64,000 nt of DNA from Ceratotherium simum simum (GCF_000283155.1 NW_004454239.1:8329983-8393982); one strand, 5' to 3'. Shown: positions 11,161 to 22,184, counted from the first letter of the stretch. Numbers and translations are program-made. Notes: generated by a model not told the origin, from the sequence alone.

Positions 11161-11520
11161 AAGAGCGTGGAGGAGTGGAGAGTCTCCCGGCCCCCGAGGA
11201 GTGCACACGTCAGCACGAGTGTCCACAGACCCCGCTGCGCCTCAGGCCGGGGGCGGTTCTGGTCGCGGGGCTCGGGGTGACCCTCTCACCATGGAGTCGG
11301 GCGTTGGTGGACTGTGAGCTTCGGGAGGAGCCCCAGATGGTCGCCTGCAGACACCCCTAACAGGAGAAGGGAGGCGCCCAGGCCCACACCTCTCGTGCCT
11401 CCCGATGCCTGGCAGGTGGACGGAGTCAGGGGGTGCCACGGATCTGGTCAGACGGGGCCACGGGGCAGCCGCAGGAGTTGCTGGGACCCTGAGAGGGACA
11501 GGGACCGACACAGGTCAGGG
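11161..11520. promoter_or_regulatory. CpG-island-like patch
   Basis: I counted about 25 CpG dinucleotides in 360 bp, at roughly two-thirds G+C. That gives an observed/expected ratio near 0.6, just at the classic island threshold. The densest part is 11161-11280 (12 CpGs in 120 bp). No TATA box or linked exon is visible, so a promoter role is only a possibility. It could also be a GC-rich neutral patch. Confidence 0.45.
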
Positions 11521-13010
11521 CAGGGTGTGGACTGAGCCCAGCGCATACCTCAGGGGTTGGTTTTTCTGAAGCCAAGTCACTGACTCTGTGCTAGCACCGG
11601 CAGGCAGGAGGTGGGATCCCCTGGGTGCACAGCAGCCCACTAGCCATCCTGCTTCCCATCACCCAGTCATTCGACAAACTCTAGTTACTGGGAGACTCTG
11701 GCGGGCTGTGGGGACATATCTGCAGGTAAGCCTGACGAAGCCTGCCCTCCTGCGGCTTACGTTGGAGCGGGAAAGATAGACACTGATCAAGGCAGCAAGC
11801 ACGGGGACCAGGGCTTGAGACAGCCCAAGGGCTGGAAGACAACTGAGCAGGGACTGTGGGGAGGGCTGAAGGGTGGGCCTTCCCTAAACTCACCTCACGT
11901 CTTCCAGCATCAGGAACAGTGATTTCTGTTTCCTGAAAATCCAAAACAGGTCCGTATTTCTCTTCCCAGTGCTGCTGCCTTCCTCCCAGGAGCCCGGCAG
12001 AGGCCGCACGGGCTCACATTCTGCAGTTGCTTTCTGTGGGGAGGGGGGAGCAAGGGACCAGACAGGCCCTATAGACCTGTCACCGTCTCTCCCTCTCTCC
12101 CTCCGTGTGTACTGGGCCTTCTCTTGCAGTAGACACAGGTGGTCCTGAGGAGCGAGGCTGTGCCGGGCGCCTCTGCCTGTCCTCCGTGCTCAGGGGATGC
12201 CCAACAAGTGAAGACGTGATGGGAGGGAAGGGGGCGCCGATGCTGGTGCAACGACAGACTGGGGGACTGAGGCCCTTATTGACCCTGCTCTGCAAAACGC
12301 TGAGAATAGCTGTCCTGAGAACCTTCCCAGGGGCTGGGAGCTGGGGCGTGCCTGCTGCAACAGGCAGCCTCGCACGTGCCCATCTGCTCGCATTCTCCCG
12401 CTAGAAGACAGGACGGCTGGCTGGACTGCTGTCTAAATCTACCCTGCTGGGCCCTGGCCGCTGTGACAGGGCCTGGTGGCAGCTGACTACTCTGTGCCTT
12501 TCTCTTCTGCCTCTCCGTGCCCTCTCCTGAAGGGATGCCTGCCAGGGCCACAAGGTGGGTCCTACTCTCAGGGCAACAAGCCTGTGGCAAGGCGCCTAGG
12601 CCACCTTCTTGGGGAGGGAGGGCGGGGCGGGGTGTCCCTCACCTGCCTCTGGCAGGCGCCCATGCCTTGCCTTTGATCGACCTCCTTGTAGGTCCTCGCA
12701 CAGTGGGCCTGACTGTTGTGTCAGTACAAAATCTCAGCTCGTTTGTTGGAAAGACAAGCATCCGCTCCCTTCTAGTTTTGTCTCTAGTGGGAGGGACAGA
12801 GGTTTCAGGGCAAGCAGGGATGAGGTAAGGCCTGTCTCCTGGTCTCAATCCTGGAAGCAGTCCTCCCTCCCTGCCTTCTCCACCATCCTCCCGTTCCTCA
12901 GCGTTGCAAGCCCTGGTGCTCCTCGCTCCTCCCTCCCATTTGAACCAGTCCCCAGGGCCTATGGTCCTATGTTCTACCCATCTCGCCGTGGTGGAGGCAG
13001 AGGGCCAGGG
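11521..13010. other. No gene seen
   Basis: GC-rich sequence with many overlapping open frames on both strands, which is expected at this composition. I found no domain, no splice-bounded exon I trust and no clear repeat. Confidence 0.35.
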
Positions 13011-13039
13011 CTGCTCTCACAGGCAACGAAGCCATGGCT

Positions 13040-13145
13040 CCTGGCCTCACGCCCCAGCCAGACAGCCTGGGAGGTTTCCTTAGGCTCCCTGTGCCTCGGT
13101 CTCTTCACCCAGAAAACAGGGCAATCCAAGCAGTTGTGAGGCACG
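13040..13145 (+). repeat. MIR fragment
   Basis: 'gaggtttccttaggctccctgtgcctcggtctcttcacccagaaaacagggcaat' is a diverged form of the MIR core 'cctctctgtgcctcagtttcctcatctgtaaaatgggg'. Confidence 0.55.
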
Positions 13146-13219
13146 GTGAGGGCAGGCAGAGCCCGTGAGTCAGTGCCGGCGGGGTGAGTGCTGCACGTGG
13201 CACACGTGGCACTGTCACA

Positions 13220-13560
13220 CGCCCTCTGCTTCCTGTCCCCGTGGGCCCGGCCTTCACCCAGGCTCCTCTTCCTCTGCTGGGACTCCTGCAGCAGCTGCCC
13301 AGCGGGTCCTTCGCTCTCACGTCCATCCCTCCTTCCTGACGTCTTCCTCGCTGCTTGCAGAGATCTGGTCTCCTGACCACTCTAGACCCCTCGCTGGCCC
13401 CTGCTGCCCGCAGGACAAAACCCAGCCCACGTCTCCGTGCCCGCACGTCTCTCCTGCTCCCAGGGTGCTCACCACCGGGCTCACAGCCTCCCGGGGCGCT
13501 GGGCTCCTGGGGCCGTGGCCATCCAGGCTTCCTCCGCATCATCTGTGGATGCAATCGGCC
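13220..13560 (+). repeat. Possible L2 fragment
   Basis: Pyrimidine-rich text with 'ccttcacccaggctcctcttcctctgctgggactcctgcagc' and 'acaaaacccagcccacgtctc' resembles L2 3' sequence. A 170-codon minus-strand frame across it has no recognisable domain. Confidence 0.45.
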
Positions 13561-13739
13561 TCTCGGCTCCTGAGTGTTGTGGACAAATGCTGTGTGATGA
13601 GTAAAACACACGTGCATTTAAGTATCACTGAACAAACAAACTGAATGAAGTCTATGGGTTTTGGAAGCAAAATGACTGCAGTAATTTTGATGTCAGAAAC
13701 ATTTTTATACCTGCGCAATGGGAAACCTCACGGGACTGA

Positions 13740-13865
13740 CCGCTCATTCTTCTTAACATGCCTCGCACCTCCACGGCCTGCGTTTCTCCACGCTGTTCCC
13801 TCTGCTCAGAACACCCTTCCCCTTGTCTGCGGGTGAATATCTAGACACCTTCGGGGCTGGGCTGG
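13740..13865 (+). repeat. L2 fragment
   Basis: 'cctcgcacctccacggcctgcgtttctccacgctgttccctctgctcagaacacccttcccc' is the recurrent L2 motif 'ttgcacctgctgttccctctgcctggaacactcttcccc'. Confidence 0.65.
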
Positions 13866-16135
13866 GTAGCACCCGCTCTGAAGCCTGTTCTCTCTCCACA
13901 GGACATCGCACAGGCCTGTGGATAACACCACAGTTGAGTGACCGTGTTTGCACACTCTCTCATTCTACACCGGGCTCTTGTGCCTCCTATCTCTCTTTCC
14001 AGAAGACTGAGAGCACCTTGAATGGCTGAGTGGCCTTGGCAGCTGTCTCTCTGCCTCTCTGGGCCCCAGGATGAGGCCTGCATGGAGCAGCGGCTCAGGG
14101 AGTGTTGGCTGGGAATGCAGAGATGGGTTCTGGCTGCGAACCCTTCACTTCCAGGCTCAGGGGAGAGCACGTTCGGGACAGCTGGGCCCAGGAACCCTTT
14201 ATGGGCCCCGGTCTTCCCCTCAGACTCAGTGTGTGGAGATCACATGAAACCCTGAGAGGAACTGCCCAGGATCTGGGCTCCTCGCCAGTGGACGCTGAGA
14301 GCTGGAGGTTTTGGTGCTTCAAGTCCCATCAAGAAGTCTTGCTTAAGCACCTGGGGGCTCTCCCGGGGGCCCGTCACCTTTAAGGCAAGGTCACCCAAGT
14401 CTTTGACACGGCCTTCAAGGTGCCCAGGGCTCATGAACTTCACTCGCACTGCCCCTTCCCCTGTGGGGACCCTCTGCACCTGTCCCCCCCAGCCAGCTTT
14501 GCAGGAGGACGCCCATAGCTCCCCCTCAGAGGGCGGGATGCCCAGTTCCAGGGCCTCTGGGGCCAGAGGAGGAATTCGTTCACCTCAGAAGCCAGCGAGG
14601 CCACATCTGGGGGCTGAGGGGCTGCAGTGTACCCTCCAAACACTCCTCGGAGCTCACTCCAGGGAGAAGGAACAACCCACTCTGGGCTTCCTGGAAGAGG
14701 GAGGGAGGTGGGGGGCAGGTAAGGGGCCTGCATCAGGAAGGCAGGCTCTGGGGAGTTGGGTGGGCAGGGGCCTCCCCTGGTTCAGGGTGGGATCCAGGGA
14801 TGCAGTCATGGAGAGGGGCCCCCTCAGGTCCTCACCTGCTCCTGATGCACAAGCCCCTTGTGAGGGGGACAGGGCCTGTGCCTCAGTGCCCATTCTGGTC
14901 CAAGGGCTGAGACTCAGCTGTTCTGCAGACAGGAAGGGTCTAGGTGAGCTGAGATGTGGGGCAGCCCCCACGTGGGCTCCAGTGTCCTCCTCTAATGTAG
15001 GACCTGGGGAAGCAGAAGGAGCACGTTCGGGAGAGCTGGGCCCGGGAATCCTGTGAGCTGCCGTGTGGATGACCCAGGGAGGGAGACGGCCCCGAGGCCT
15101 TGGGCTCCAACACTGAGCCCTCCCAGTACAAGGAGGTCGGGCAACGCTGGCCCATGTGCTGCCCACTGTGCTCTTTATGGCCCTGGGATTCAGATGGGAG
15201 AGCTTCTGTTGTGTGGGACCATCACGCACACAGTTGGGTACTTAGCGTCCCTGGACCCTGCCCACTCTACTGCCAGTAATGGCTCTCTTCCCACCAACAG
15301 TCACAACCACAAACACGTCACACACTTCCACCGTCCATCCTCCTTTGTCCCCCAAGACTCGGCAGGAGGAGGGCAGGCATGGGGCTGCACTGACTACACC
15401 TCACCTCCCTCAGGGGAGCCCCTGGAGGGCAGGGAGGGGCAGGGTTGACCGGTGATGACACAGAAGGCTGGGGGACCGGTTGTTCAAAGACAGACCTGCA
15501 AACGTGGGCTCCACATCCCGCTCACCTGGAGCCTAACTGTAACCTGCCATTGTCCCCTGACAGTGACAGCGAGGCGGGAGAGCCTGTGGGAGGCCCTGGC
15601 AGGTTAACGAGGGTTGAGCAGGTGAGATGACAAGAGGCGTGGGGCTAGCTGTGCTGGTGTCCCCCTTGGGGGCCACAGCAGGCAACAAGCCAGTCCTGTG
15701 GCCTCAAAGTCTGGGCTGCCCACCACCCCCTGAGGTCCCCAAAGGGCGACCCACCCCGTGGCCCTCTCCCGCAGTCAGTGTGACTGCCAGGACAGCTTCC
15801 CGTCCTTTATCTGGGCTTCCTCGTCTTCCTCAGGTAGGAAGAACTGTATGGATTTCTGTGCAGGACCGTGGCCATCAGGTGACGGCTGCTCTGTGAATGC
15901 AGGAGCTCGGGGCCCAGGAGAGTGGAGGGGCTGCAGCTGTGGCTCACGAGCCCCGAGGGGAAGACAGGGCATCAGAGGCCACCCTCCACACTCTTCCTCG
16001 GCTCCCTCTGCTTCCTCCCACGTACACCACCCCTTACTCCACATGCAGCCCCACCCCAAACTCTCCCTCACCATCCCCCACCCCAGCTTCACCCTATGAA
16101 TACTCAATGCCCCCCAACTGCTGATCCCCAACACT
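13866..16135. other. No gene seen
   Basis: GC-rich, with long overlapping frames on both strands (217 codons plus, 191 codons minus, around 14400-15230). That pattern indicates composition rather than coding. The frames contain no domain I know, and no repeat family stands out. Confidence 0.35.
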
Positions 16136-16297
16136 CCCAGCGCTGTCCCCTTCCTGCCCCTCCCAGCTCTGTCCCCCTCCTGCCCCTCCCAGCTCTGTCC
16201 CCCTCCTGCCCCTCCCAGCGCTGTCCCCACCATTCTCCTCCCTGCTCTGTCCCCATCCTGCCCCTCCCAGCGCTGTCCCTCCTCCTGCCCCTCCCAG
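16136..16297 (+). repeat. 26-bp minisatellite
   Basis: A C-rich unit beginning CCCAGC(G/T)CTGTCCCC recurs with starts at 16136, 16162, 16188, 16214, about 16240 (degraded) and 16266, and a final partial copy at 16293. Spacing is 26 bp, once 27. The minus strand is G-rich with repeated GGGAGGGG runs and could form a quadruplex with one long loop. Confidence 0.92.
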
Positions 16298-17071
16298 CCT
16301 CCCACACTGTCCTGGGCCCCTTTGTGAGGTGTTTTTCTCCCTCTTACTTCCCCCTTTCTCTGGGTTTGTGGGAATCTGACTCCCCTCCCACCTACCTCCT
16401 CTTCTTACAGTAGAGGTGGGGTGGGGGCGGTGTCACAGGGTGGGTGGAGGCCCCAGGCTGAGACCTCCACTCTGGCGTTGGGAGGAGCAGGAATCTTCCT
16501 GCAGCCTGGCCTGGGCCCCTTTTCCAGACAGCGGGAGAGGTTCGGGCAGAATGGCCCTGGAGAAAGAGACAGAGATCAAGTCCTGGAAACAACACACGTG
16601 AGAGAATCCCACTTTAAGGGCATTAGAACCCATGTCAGCCCTACTGCAAGCCTAGGACCTTCGATAAAGCAAACCATTCTTCCTTTTCCTCTGTAAACTT
16701 GTCTTTTCTTTGTAAACCTGATTAGAGTGGCACAGACATATTCGTTTGGGGACCATGGAAATCTCTGAGTGAGAAAAAGGGCTCAGCGCCGGTCTTTGAC
16801 TCCCCTGTCTCGGGCAGCATCCGGGGTGAAGGTGGTCAGAAAAATCGCCGCTGGGTTGAGAGACACTGGGTGCAAGGGAATCCGCCCAGCGCGCACTGCC
16901 TGCTCGTGACCTTCCCTCCCCTCTCTCGGTCTGGGCAGAAGGCTCCATGGCCATCTTGGACGGGAAGAGGCCACTGCTCTCTTCCCAAGTCCCAGTCTCA
17001 CAGCGAACGGCACAGAAGGCTTTTCTAATGCCTGTTGAAGAAGCTATGACATGGGCACCATTTCCCAAAAG
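16298..17071. other. No gene seen
   Basis: The first half is GC-rich. From about 16640 to 16760 it is more AT-rich. No recognised repeat or exon. Confidence 0.35.
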
Positions 17072-17088
17072 AAAAAAGTGTAGAAGAG

Positions 17089-17293
17089 GGCCGGCCCCGT
17101 GGCTTAGCGGTTTAGTGCGCGATTTCCGCTGCTGGCGGCCCGGGTTCAGATCCCGGGCGTGCACCGACGCACCGCTTCTCTGGCCATGCTGAGGCCGCGT
17201 CCCACATACAGTGACTAGAAGGATGTGCAGCTATGACATACGACTATCTACTGGGGCTTTGTGTGGAAAAAATAAATAAATAAAATTATAAAA
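17089..17293 (+). mobile_element. ERE (equine tRNA-derived SINE)
   Basis: The element starts GGCCGGCCCCGTGGCTTAGC and has a B box GGTTCAGATCC at 17143-17153. It then carries the typical 'ccatgctgaggccgcgtcccacatacagtgactagaaggatgtgcagctatgacata' body and ends in an A-rich (AAAT)n tail. A perfect 17-bp target-site duplication, AAAAAAGTGTAGAAGAG, lies at 17072-17088 and 17294-17310. Many intact CpGs and the perfect duplication point to a recent insertion. ERE SINEs are moved by L1 machinery and transcribed by RNA polymerase III. Confidence 0.96.
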
Positions 17294-17310
17294 AAAAAAG
17301 TGTAGAAGAG

Positions 17311-18010
17311 CTTTTCTAATGTTTTGCACACACAGCTCAGGGGGTGGGCCACCAGGGTTTACACCCCCACCCCACCACCCCCTGGACCGAGTCCCGTGGC
17401 TGTGTACCTCCACAGCCGTGCCAGACGGAGACGTGGGAGGTCCTAACTTGCAGAGTCGTTTCCAGGATGGAATGAGTTGGCACATGGGAGGCATTTAACC
17501 CATTCCTGGTACGTCCTGTCCCTGGCTGCCATGTGCCCTGCCTGTGTGGGGTCTTCACCTGGAGACCTTTTCACCCACAGCTTCTGCCCACAAACATGGT
17601 GCCGGGTTCTGGCCTAGACACAGACTCTGCCCATAGTCTAATGGGGCTACGGCCATAAGCTGAGAGGGTTCCAATGAGGGAGACTCACCGCACCTGCTGG
17701 GGTAGAGACAAGCAAGCCTTTCAAGGATACACGTCTGAGCAGGGGTTTGCAGAAAGGGCTGGGCCACAGGGGCATGAGGGATAAGAGAGAGCTTGATGCA
17801 GAAGGGCGTGGTGTGGTGTCGGGGGAAGCGATATGAAAGGAAAGCTGACGGGCAGCCCACTAGGTTGACAGGCTCCTGTGTGCCCAGAGAATGACGCTGG
17901 GTATTGATCCTCAGGAGATGAGGAGCCAGTCAAGGCTTTCTTTGTTTGTTTTAATTCTTACAACATCTTTCTTTTGCAGATATAAAAGTCACAGTAAAAT
18001 ACATTGCGCG
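17311..18010. other. No gene seen
   Basis: Mixed unique-looking sequence between two EREs. The last 70 bp (from 17940) are AT-rich. No exon or further repeat recognised. Confidence 0.35.
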
Positions 18011-18238
18011 GGGGGCGGCCTGGTTGTGTAGTGGTTAAGTTTGTGCACTCCACTTTGGCAACCCAGGGTTCACAGGTTCAGATCCCAGGCACAGACCTAC
18101 ACACCACTCCTCAAGCCATGCTGTGGCTGCATCCCAAGTACAAAATAGAGGAAGATGGGCACAGATGTTAGCTCAGGGACAACCTTCCTCAGCAAAAAGA
18201 GGAGGATTGGCAAGGGATGTTAGCTCAGAGCCAGTCTT

Positions 18239-18241
<3 letters not shown>
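18011..18241 (+). mobile_element. ERE SINE, second subfamily
   Basis: The head 'gcggcctggttgtgtagtggttaag' and B-box-like GGTTCAGATCC are followed by 'aagccatgctgtggctgcatcccaagtacaaaatagaggaagatgggcacagatgttagctcagg' and the 'aggaggattggcaagggatgttagctcag' tail. It differs from the 17,089 copy in head and body, so it belongs to another ERE subfamily. More decayed CpGs suggest an older insertion. No clear target-site duplication was found. Confidence 0.92.

Positions 18242-18275
<34 letters not shown>
18242..18275 (+). repeat. (CA)17 microsatellite in the SINE tail
   Basis: About 17 uninterrupted CA units directly follow the ERE tail 'ttcctc'. The tract probably arose from the A-rich end of the SINE. 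Confidence 0.96.
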
Positions 18276-18278
<3 letters not shown>

Positions 18279-18792
18279 CCACTTTAGGAAATCAAAAATT
18301 ATAGTACAAAGTAAAAAACAAATAGCGAATGGTCCCACAAGTGAGCAGACTATCAGAGGACTTGTTTCTAGAGCCGTGCATTTATTCCGTCCATGACCAG
18401 GGCCGGATGCAGGCCTGGCCTCTCACCACGAAGACGCCATCCCGCTGGCCCTGGCACAGGAGTGCACCTGGAAGCAGGAGAGTCTTGCAGCCCCTTCTTG
18501 GTTCCCTCCCCCACACAAGCCCTAAACAGCTCCCTCTCCTGGTTTCCCTCCCTCTGGTTTTTCTTCCTCCTTCTCCCAGTTCTCACTTCAAATCTTGGCC
18601 TGTCTTGTCTTCACCTTCATCAGAGTGAAATATCTGCAAGACTGACACACCTTTCTTTTGCTAATTCATTTTCTTTCCTGCCAAATGTCTTCTCCAATGA
18701 CCCCTCCAATCCCTGGTGGGATGGGGCAGGACATGGGGTGGTGGTGAAGGGGATCTAGTCCTCCTCTTGTTCTCCTGGTGGGACAAAATGCC
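18276..18792. other. No gene seen
   Basis: Pyrimidine-rich sequence up to the second gap. Possible L2-like text ('ccctctcctggtttccctccctctgg') is too weak to call. Confidence 0.35.
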
Positions 18793-19022
18793 NNNNNNNN
18801 NNNNNNNNNNNNNNNNNNNNNNNNNNNNNNNNNNNNNNNNNNNNNNNNNNNNNNNNNNNNNNNNNNNNNNNNNNNNNNNNNNNNNNNNNNNNNNNNNNNN
18901 NNNNNNNNNNNNNNNNNNNNNNNNNNNNNNNNNNNNNNNNNNNNNNNNNNNNNNNNNNNNNNNNNNNNNNNNNNNNNNNNNNNNNNNNNNNNNNNNNNNN
19001 NNNNNNNNNNNNNNNNNNNNNN
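18793..19022. other. Assembly gap of 230 Ns
   Basis: The non-round length suggests an estimated gap size rather than a placeholder. The flanks ('gacaaaatgcc' left, 'gctggggacctg' right) are not duplicated, unlike the gap at 2791. Confidence 0.97.
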
Positions 19023-19984
19023 GCTGGGGACCTGACAGTTCAGGTCAAGGGATCAGAACGGAATAGCTGCCATCAGATCTTGATTAGGTACAGTTTGGGG
19101 CCACTTCACATTAAAACATACTGATGGGATTCCAGTGGGCCCTGGCGGCCCCTCTGCCCTTCGTCACTTGCACCCTGCTCACCCTCCAGGTCCCGGGTGC
19201 TGAGGGAGTCCCTGAGTTCTCCTCCACTTGCCCCCCTGGCGCACGCCCTCTCTCTATCAGGTAGGTCCTTGCTGCAGCCCGCTTCCCTCTGCTCTCGGGC
19301 CAGTGGAAGTCTGCAGTGTTTCTGCTGTGGCACTCTTCCTGAGTTTCCAACACTGATACAGTCTTTCCTCATTTTTATATGCCAGCAGGGAAGTGGGAGT
19401 TGGTGAGGGTTACATGTACAGGCTCAAATCTCTGTCTTACAAATAAATTTTATGATTTTCTCTAAAAGCAAGAAATCCATATAGCCTTAATGGTACCTTT
19501 AGAGAAGATGAAGTGAACGAACAAATCTGCTTTTACCATATAACAAAGGTCATACTTTATAGATCCTCTCACAGCTAAGAGCTCTGAGCACCTCTGGGAG
19601 AGGTTGGCAGGCACTAGGCTGTCTTGCCAGCCCTGCCGAGGGATGAGGTGGGTTGATCCTCTCGGCTAGTGGGTCATGGCTACCCCTCAAGCCCCTTTCC
19701 TGATGGGCCCCTTAGGAAGTTGGCCAACCTGCCCTTCTGTGCAAGTGGCCAGCCCAGCCTTCTCTGTGTACTGTGCTCAGCTGGCAGAGAGAAGCCCTTT
19801 CCAGACCCAGAAGCTCTCCTGGGCGTATGGCAAGGTTTGGAAAATCACTGAGTTCTTGACCTGCAATAAAATCTGGATGTTGTCAGTTCCCTTGGAGGTA
19901 TTTGTTTGTTTGTTTATTCTAAAACATCTTCAAATTTCAAGCAGCAATGGGATAAAAATAGCAGACCTGCACATCGGCAGGCAT
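19023..19984. other. No gene seen
   Basis: Unique-looking sequence. A short (TTTG)n run lies at about 19900-19913. No recognised gene or repeat. Confidence 0.35.
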
Positions 19985-20195
19985 CTTTAGACTTAGTAAA
20001 CACAGCACAGCCACAATCTCGTTTGCTCCTTACGGTTTAGGGAGGCAGCCAAAGCGAGGATGACTAGCTTGACTTCACAGATGAAGAAGCCGACGTGAGG
20101 GGAGGTGAAGTCACTTACCTGAGAGCACTCGGTAAATTACTGGCAAAACTAGGGTCAAACCCAGATCCTGGCTCCTACACCAATGAATTCTATAC
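19985..20195 (-). repeat. MIR SINE, antisense
   Basis: 'gacttcacagatgaagaagccgacgtgaggggaggtgaagtcacttacctgagagcactcggtaaattactggcaaaactagggtcaaacccagatcctggctcc' is a long reversed MIR, from the 3' core through to the tRNA-like B box. Confidence 0.8.
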
Positions 20196-20700
20196 CAACC
20201 TCAGAAACTGAGTTTGGTTGCCAGGAATTATAAAGATTTCGGCAGTGAGATATTATCTCTAAAGTATATCTTTGACATTGATGTATCACCTCCCAGGTAA
20301 ACTCTAAAAAACATACCCCAAGTCTTCAAATCTTGTTGACTAAAAACAAACAATGAAACAACAACAAAAAACCTTCCACTCCCTTATACGCATTTTAAGG
20401 GACATAAAGTGACAGACATGGTCCCTGAAAGAGTCTGCTCTGATTACACCTCAGAGTATAGCCTCACCCTGCTCTGTCCTTCTCAGGGAAATGCCGTTCC
20501 CATCACAGTTTTATTTTCAATGGGTTTCAATGGTTTGAGACTCAAAATGCTAAAAGGTAACAAATACAGCGAAAATTCTCTCTCTCTCTGTTCTCTAGTC
20601 ACCCAGCACTGTTTCTGTCCCAGGAAGTAACCAACGTCACCTGTTTCAAGTGTCCTTGCAGAGAAAATAGACACACGCAAATAGGTCTCTATAACCCCCT
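20196..20700. other. No gene seen
   Basis: AT-rich sequence with no confident repeat name and no exon-like frame. Confidence 0.35.
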
Positions 20701-20714
20701 TTCGTGTGACAAGT

Positions 20715-21065
20715 GTCAGTGCACTACTGTGCACACTTTCTTGTGCGTATCTTCACTCTGCACCTCAGAGACTGTTCCCTGGCAGTGCATACAGGCATCT
20801 GTGTTCCCACTATAGTCACAGTATCCCCTGCTGAAGCAAATTTGCACGATTTCCAATCTGTTGCTATCAGAAGCACTGTTTCAAGGAATAACTTTGTGCA
20901 TTTGTCATTGTGCTATTATTCCTAGAAGTGGGGTTCCTGCTACGTGCATTTATAATTTTGGTAGATCTAGACAAACTGCCTTCCGTAGAGGTTGTACCAA
21001 CACGTACTGAGGGCAGCAATTATTCCTCATCACCCCTAACTCAGCTCATTGCAAATCGTGCTGCT
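20715..21065 (-). repeat. L1M fragment, antisense
   Basis: 'gcacgatttccaatctgttgctatcagaagcactgtttcaaggaataactttgtgcat', 'attcctagaagtggggttcctgc' and 'gacaaactgccttccgtagaggttgtacca' follow the reversed 3' region of old L1 copies ('tcctagaagtggaattgctgggtca', 'aaactgccaaattgt'). Strongly diverged. Confidence 0.75.
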
Positions 21066-21340
21066 GGATGCCACCTACGTTGTCTTCATGAAGCCTGAGT
21101 AGTGTAATGGCCACATCCCAGCTCCTAGGAGGCCAAAAAAGACGGTGAACAACCCTCACCAGTGGCTCCAGTGACCTTCATGTTGCTAAACCCTGTGGGC
21201 AATTTTGGTTCTGATGCTGCTGACCCTCAGCAGCTCTGGGCTGCACTGACCCCTCCTTCCTGCGTGGTTTTCCTCCTGTTTCTCTAGATGACACTTTCTG
21301 CTTCCTCTGCGGCTTCTTTTCCTCTTCCCAGCTGTGAAGT

Positions 21341-21860
21341 CAGTAGTTTTCAACCTTGGCTGCACATTAGAATTATCTGAGAAGCTTTAAAAAATTCAGA
21401 TACGGGCCGCCCCGTGGCTTAGGAGTTAAGTGCGCGTGCTCCGCTGCTGGTGGCCAGGGTTCGGATCCCAGGCGCGCACTGACGCACCGCTTCTCAGGCC
21501 ATGCTGAGGCAGCGTCCCACATACAGCAACTAGAGGGATGTACAGCTATGACATACAACTATCTACTGGGGCTTTGGGGAAAAAAAAAAAAGAAGGAGGA
21601 TTGGCAATAGGTGTTAGCTCAGAGCCGGTCTTCCTCAGCAAAAGGAGGAGGATTAGCAGGGATGTTAGCTCAGGGCTGATCTTCCTCACAAAATGAATAA
21701 ATAAATAAATAAAACTGTTTAAAAAAAAATTCAGATGTGCAGGTCACACCCCAGACGAATTCCATCATGAAATCACTATCTCCGTAGGTGGAACCCAGGC
21801 ATCAGCATTTTTCAAGCTCTCCATGTGACTCTAATGTGCAACCGAGGTGGAGAGCCACTT
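21341..21860 (+). mobile_element. MER5-type hAT-Charlie MITE, split by an ERE
   Basis: The left part begins CAGTAGTTTTCAACCTTGGC and continues 'tgcacattagaattatctgagaagctttaaaaaattcagat'. The right part resumes at 21724 with 'gtgcaggtcacaccccagac', 'acccaggcatcagcattttt' and ends in 'ggtggagagccact', the inverted end. Removing the SINE restores a normal MER5 element. MER5 is a non-autonomous hAT-Charlie relic shared by placental mammals. Confidence 0.88.
21402..21723 (+). mobile_element. ERE SINE inserted in MER5
   Basis: The head GGGCCGCCCCGTGGCTTAGG, the B box GGTTCGGATCC and the 'catgctgaggcagcgtcccacatacagcaactagagggatgtacagctatgacatacaact' body are present. They are followed by two 'gttagctcag' tail units and an (AAAT)n end. 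A 13-bp duplication AAAAAATTCAGAT flanks it (21389-21401 and 21724-21736). The combined short head plus long two-unit tail separates it from the 17,089 copy. Confidence 0.95.
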
Positions 21861-22184
21861 CATTAAGCAGTGGACTTAATAGGGATTGATCCATTTCTGT
21901 TTTATTATATTATCTCTCAAGAAAATTGTATGGGTGCTCATGGCTTCAATTACCCTCTACATACAGACAGCTTGCAAATGTACGTCTCGATTCTAGATCT
22001 TTCCTGTGTGCTCCATATCTGAGTATGAAGCCAGCTTAGCATCTTTCTCACAGACACCCCAAACTTAATGGTCCAAAAACAAACTCATAAGCTTCATTTC
22101 TCAAACTTGGTAGCTTCGCTTTGTTTCCATTTTGGTGAATGGCACCATCCGCTATCCAACTTCATCTTCCCTCCTTCATCCATC

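Noticed and set aside
13105..13617. 170-codon minus-strand frame
   Set aside because: It lies over probable L2 sequence and reads as Arg- and Gly-rich composition with no family resemblance.
14403..15229. Long overlapping open frames on both strands (217 and 191 codons)
   Set aside because: High G+C makes long chance frames. The translations are low-complexity, rich in Gly, Pro, Ser and Arg, show no domain, and neither strand is favoured.
15775..16305. 176-codon minus-strand frame with a repetitive Gly/Glu/Arg-rich protein
   Set aside because: The repeats come from the 26-bp minisatellite, which has no stops in any minus frame. It is a by-product of the tandem DNA.
17089..17170. tRNA gene (A and B boxes present)
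   Set aside because: The boxes belong to the tRNA-derived head of an ERE SINE, shown by its body, A-rich tail and target-site duplication.
18793..19022. Open frames spanning the N tract
   Set aside because: They are artefacts of translating unknown bases as X.
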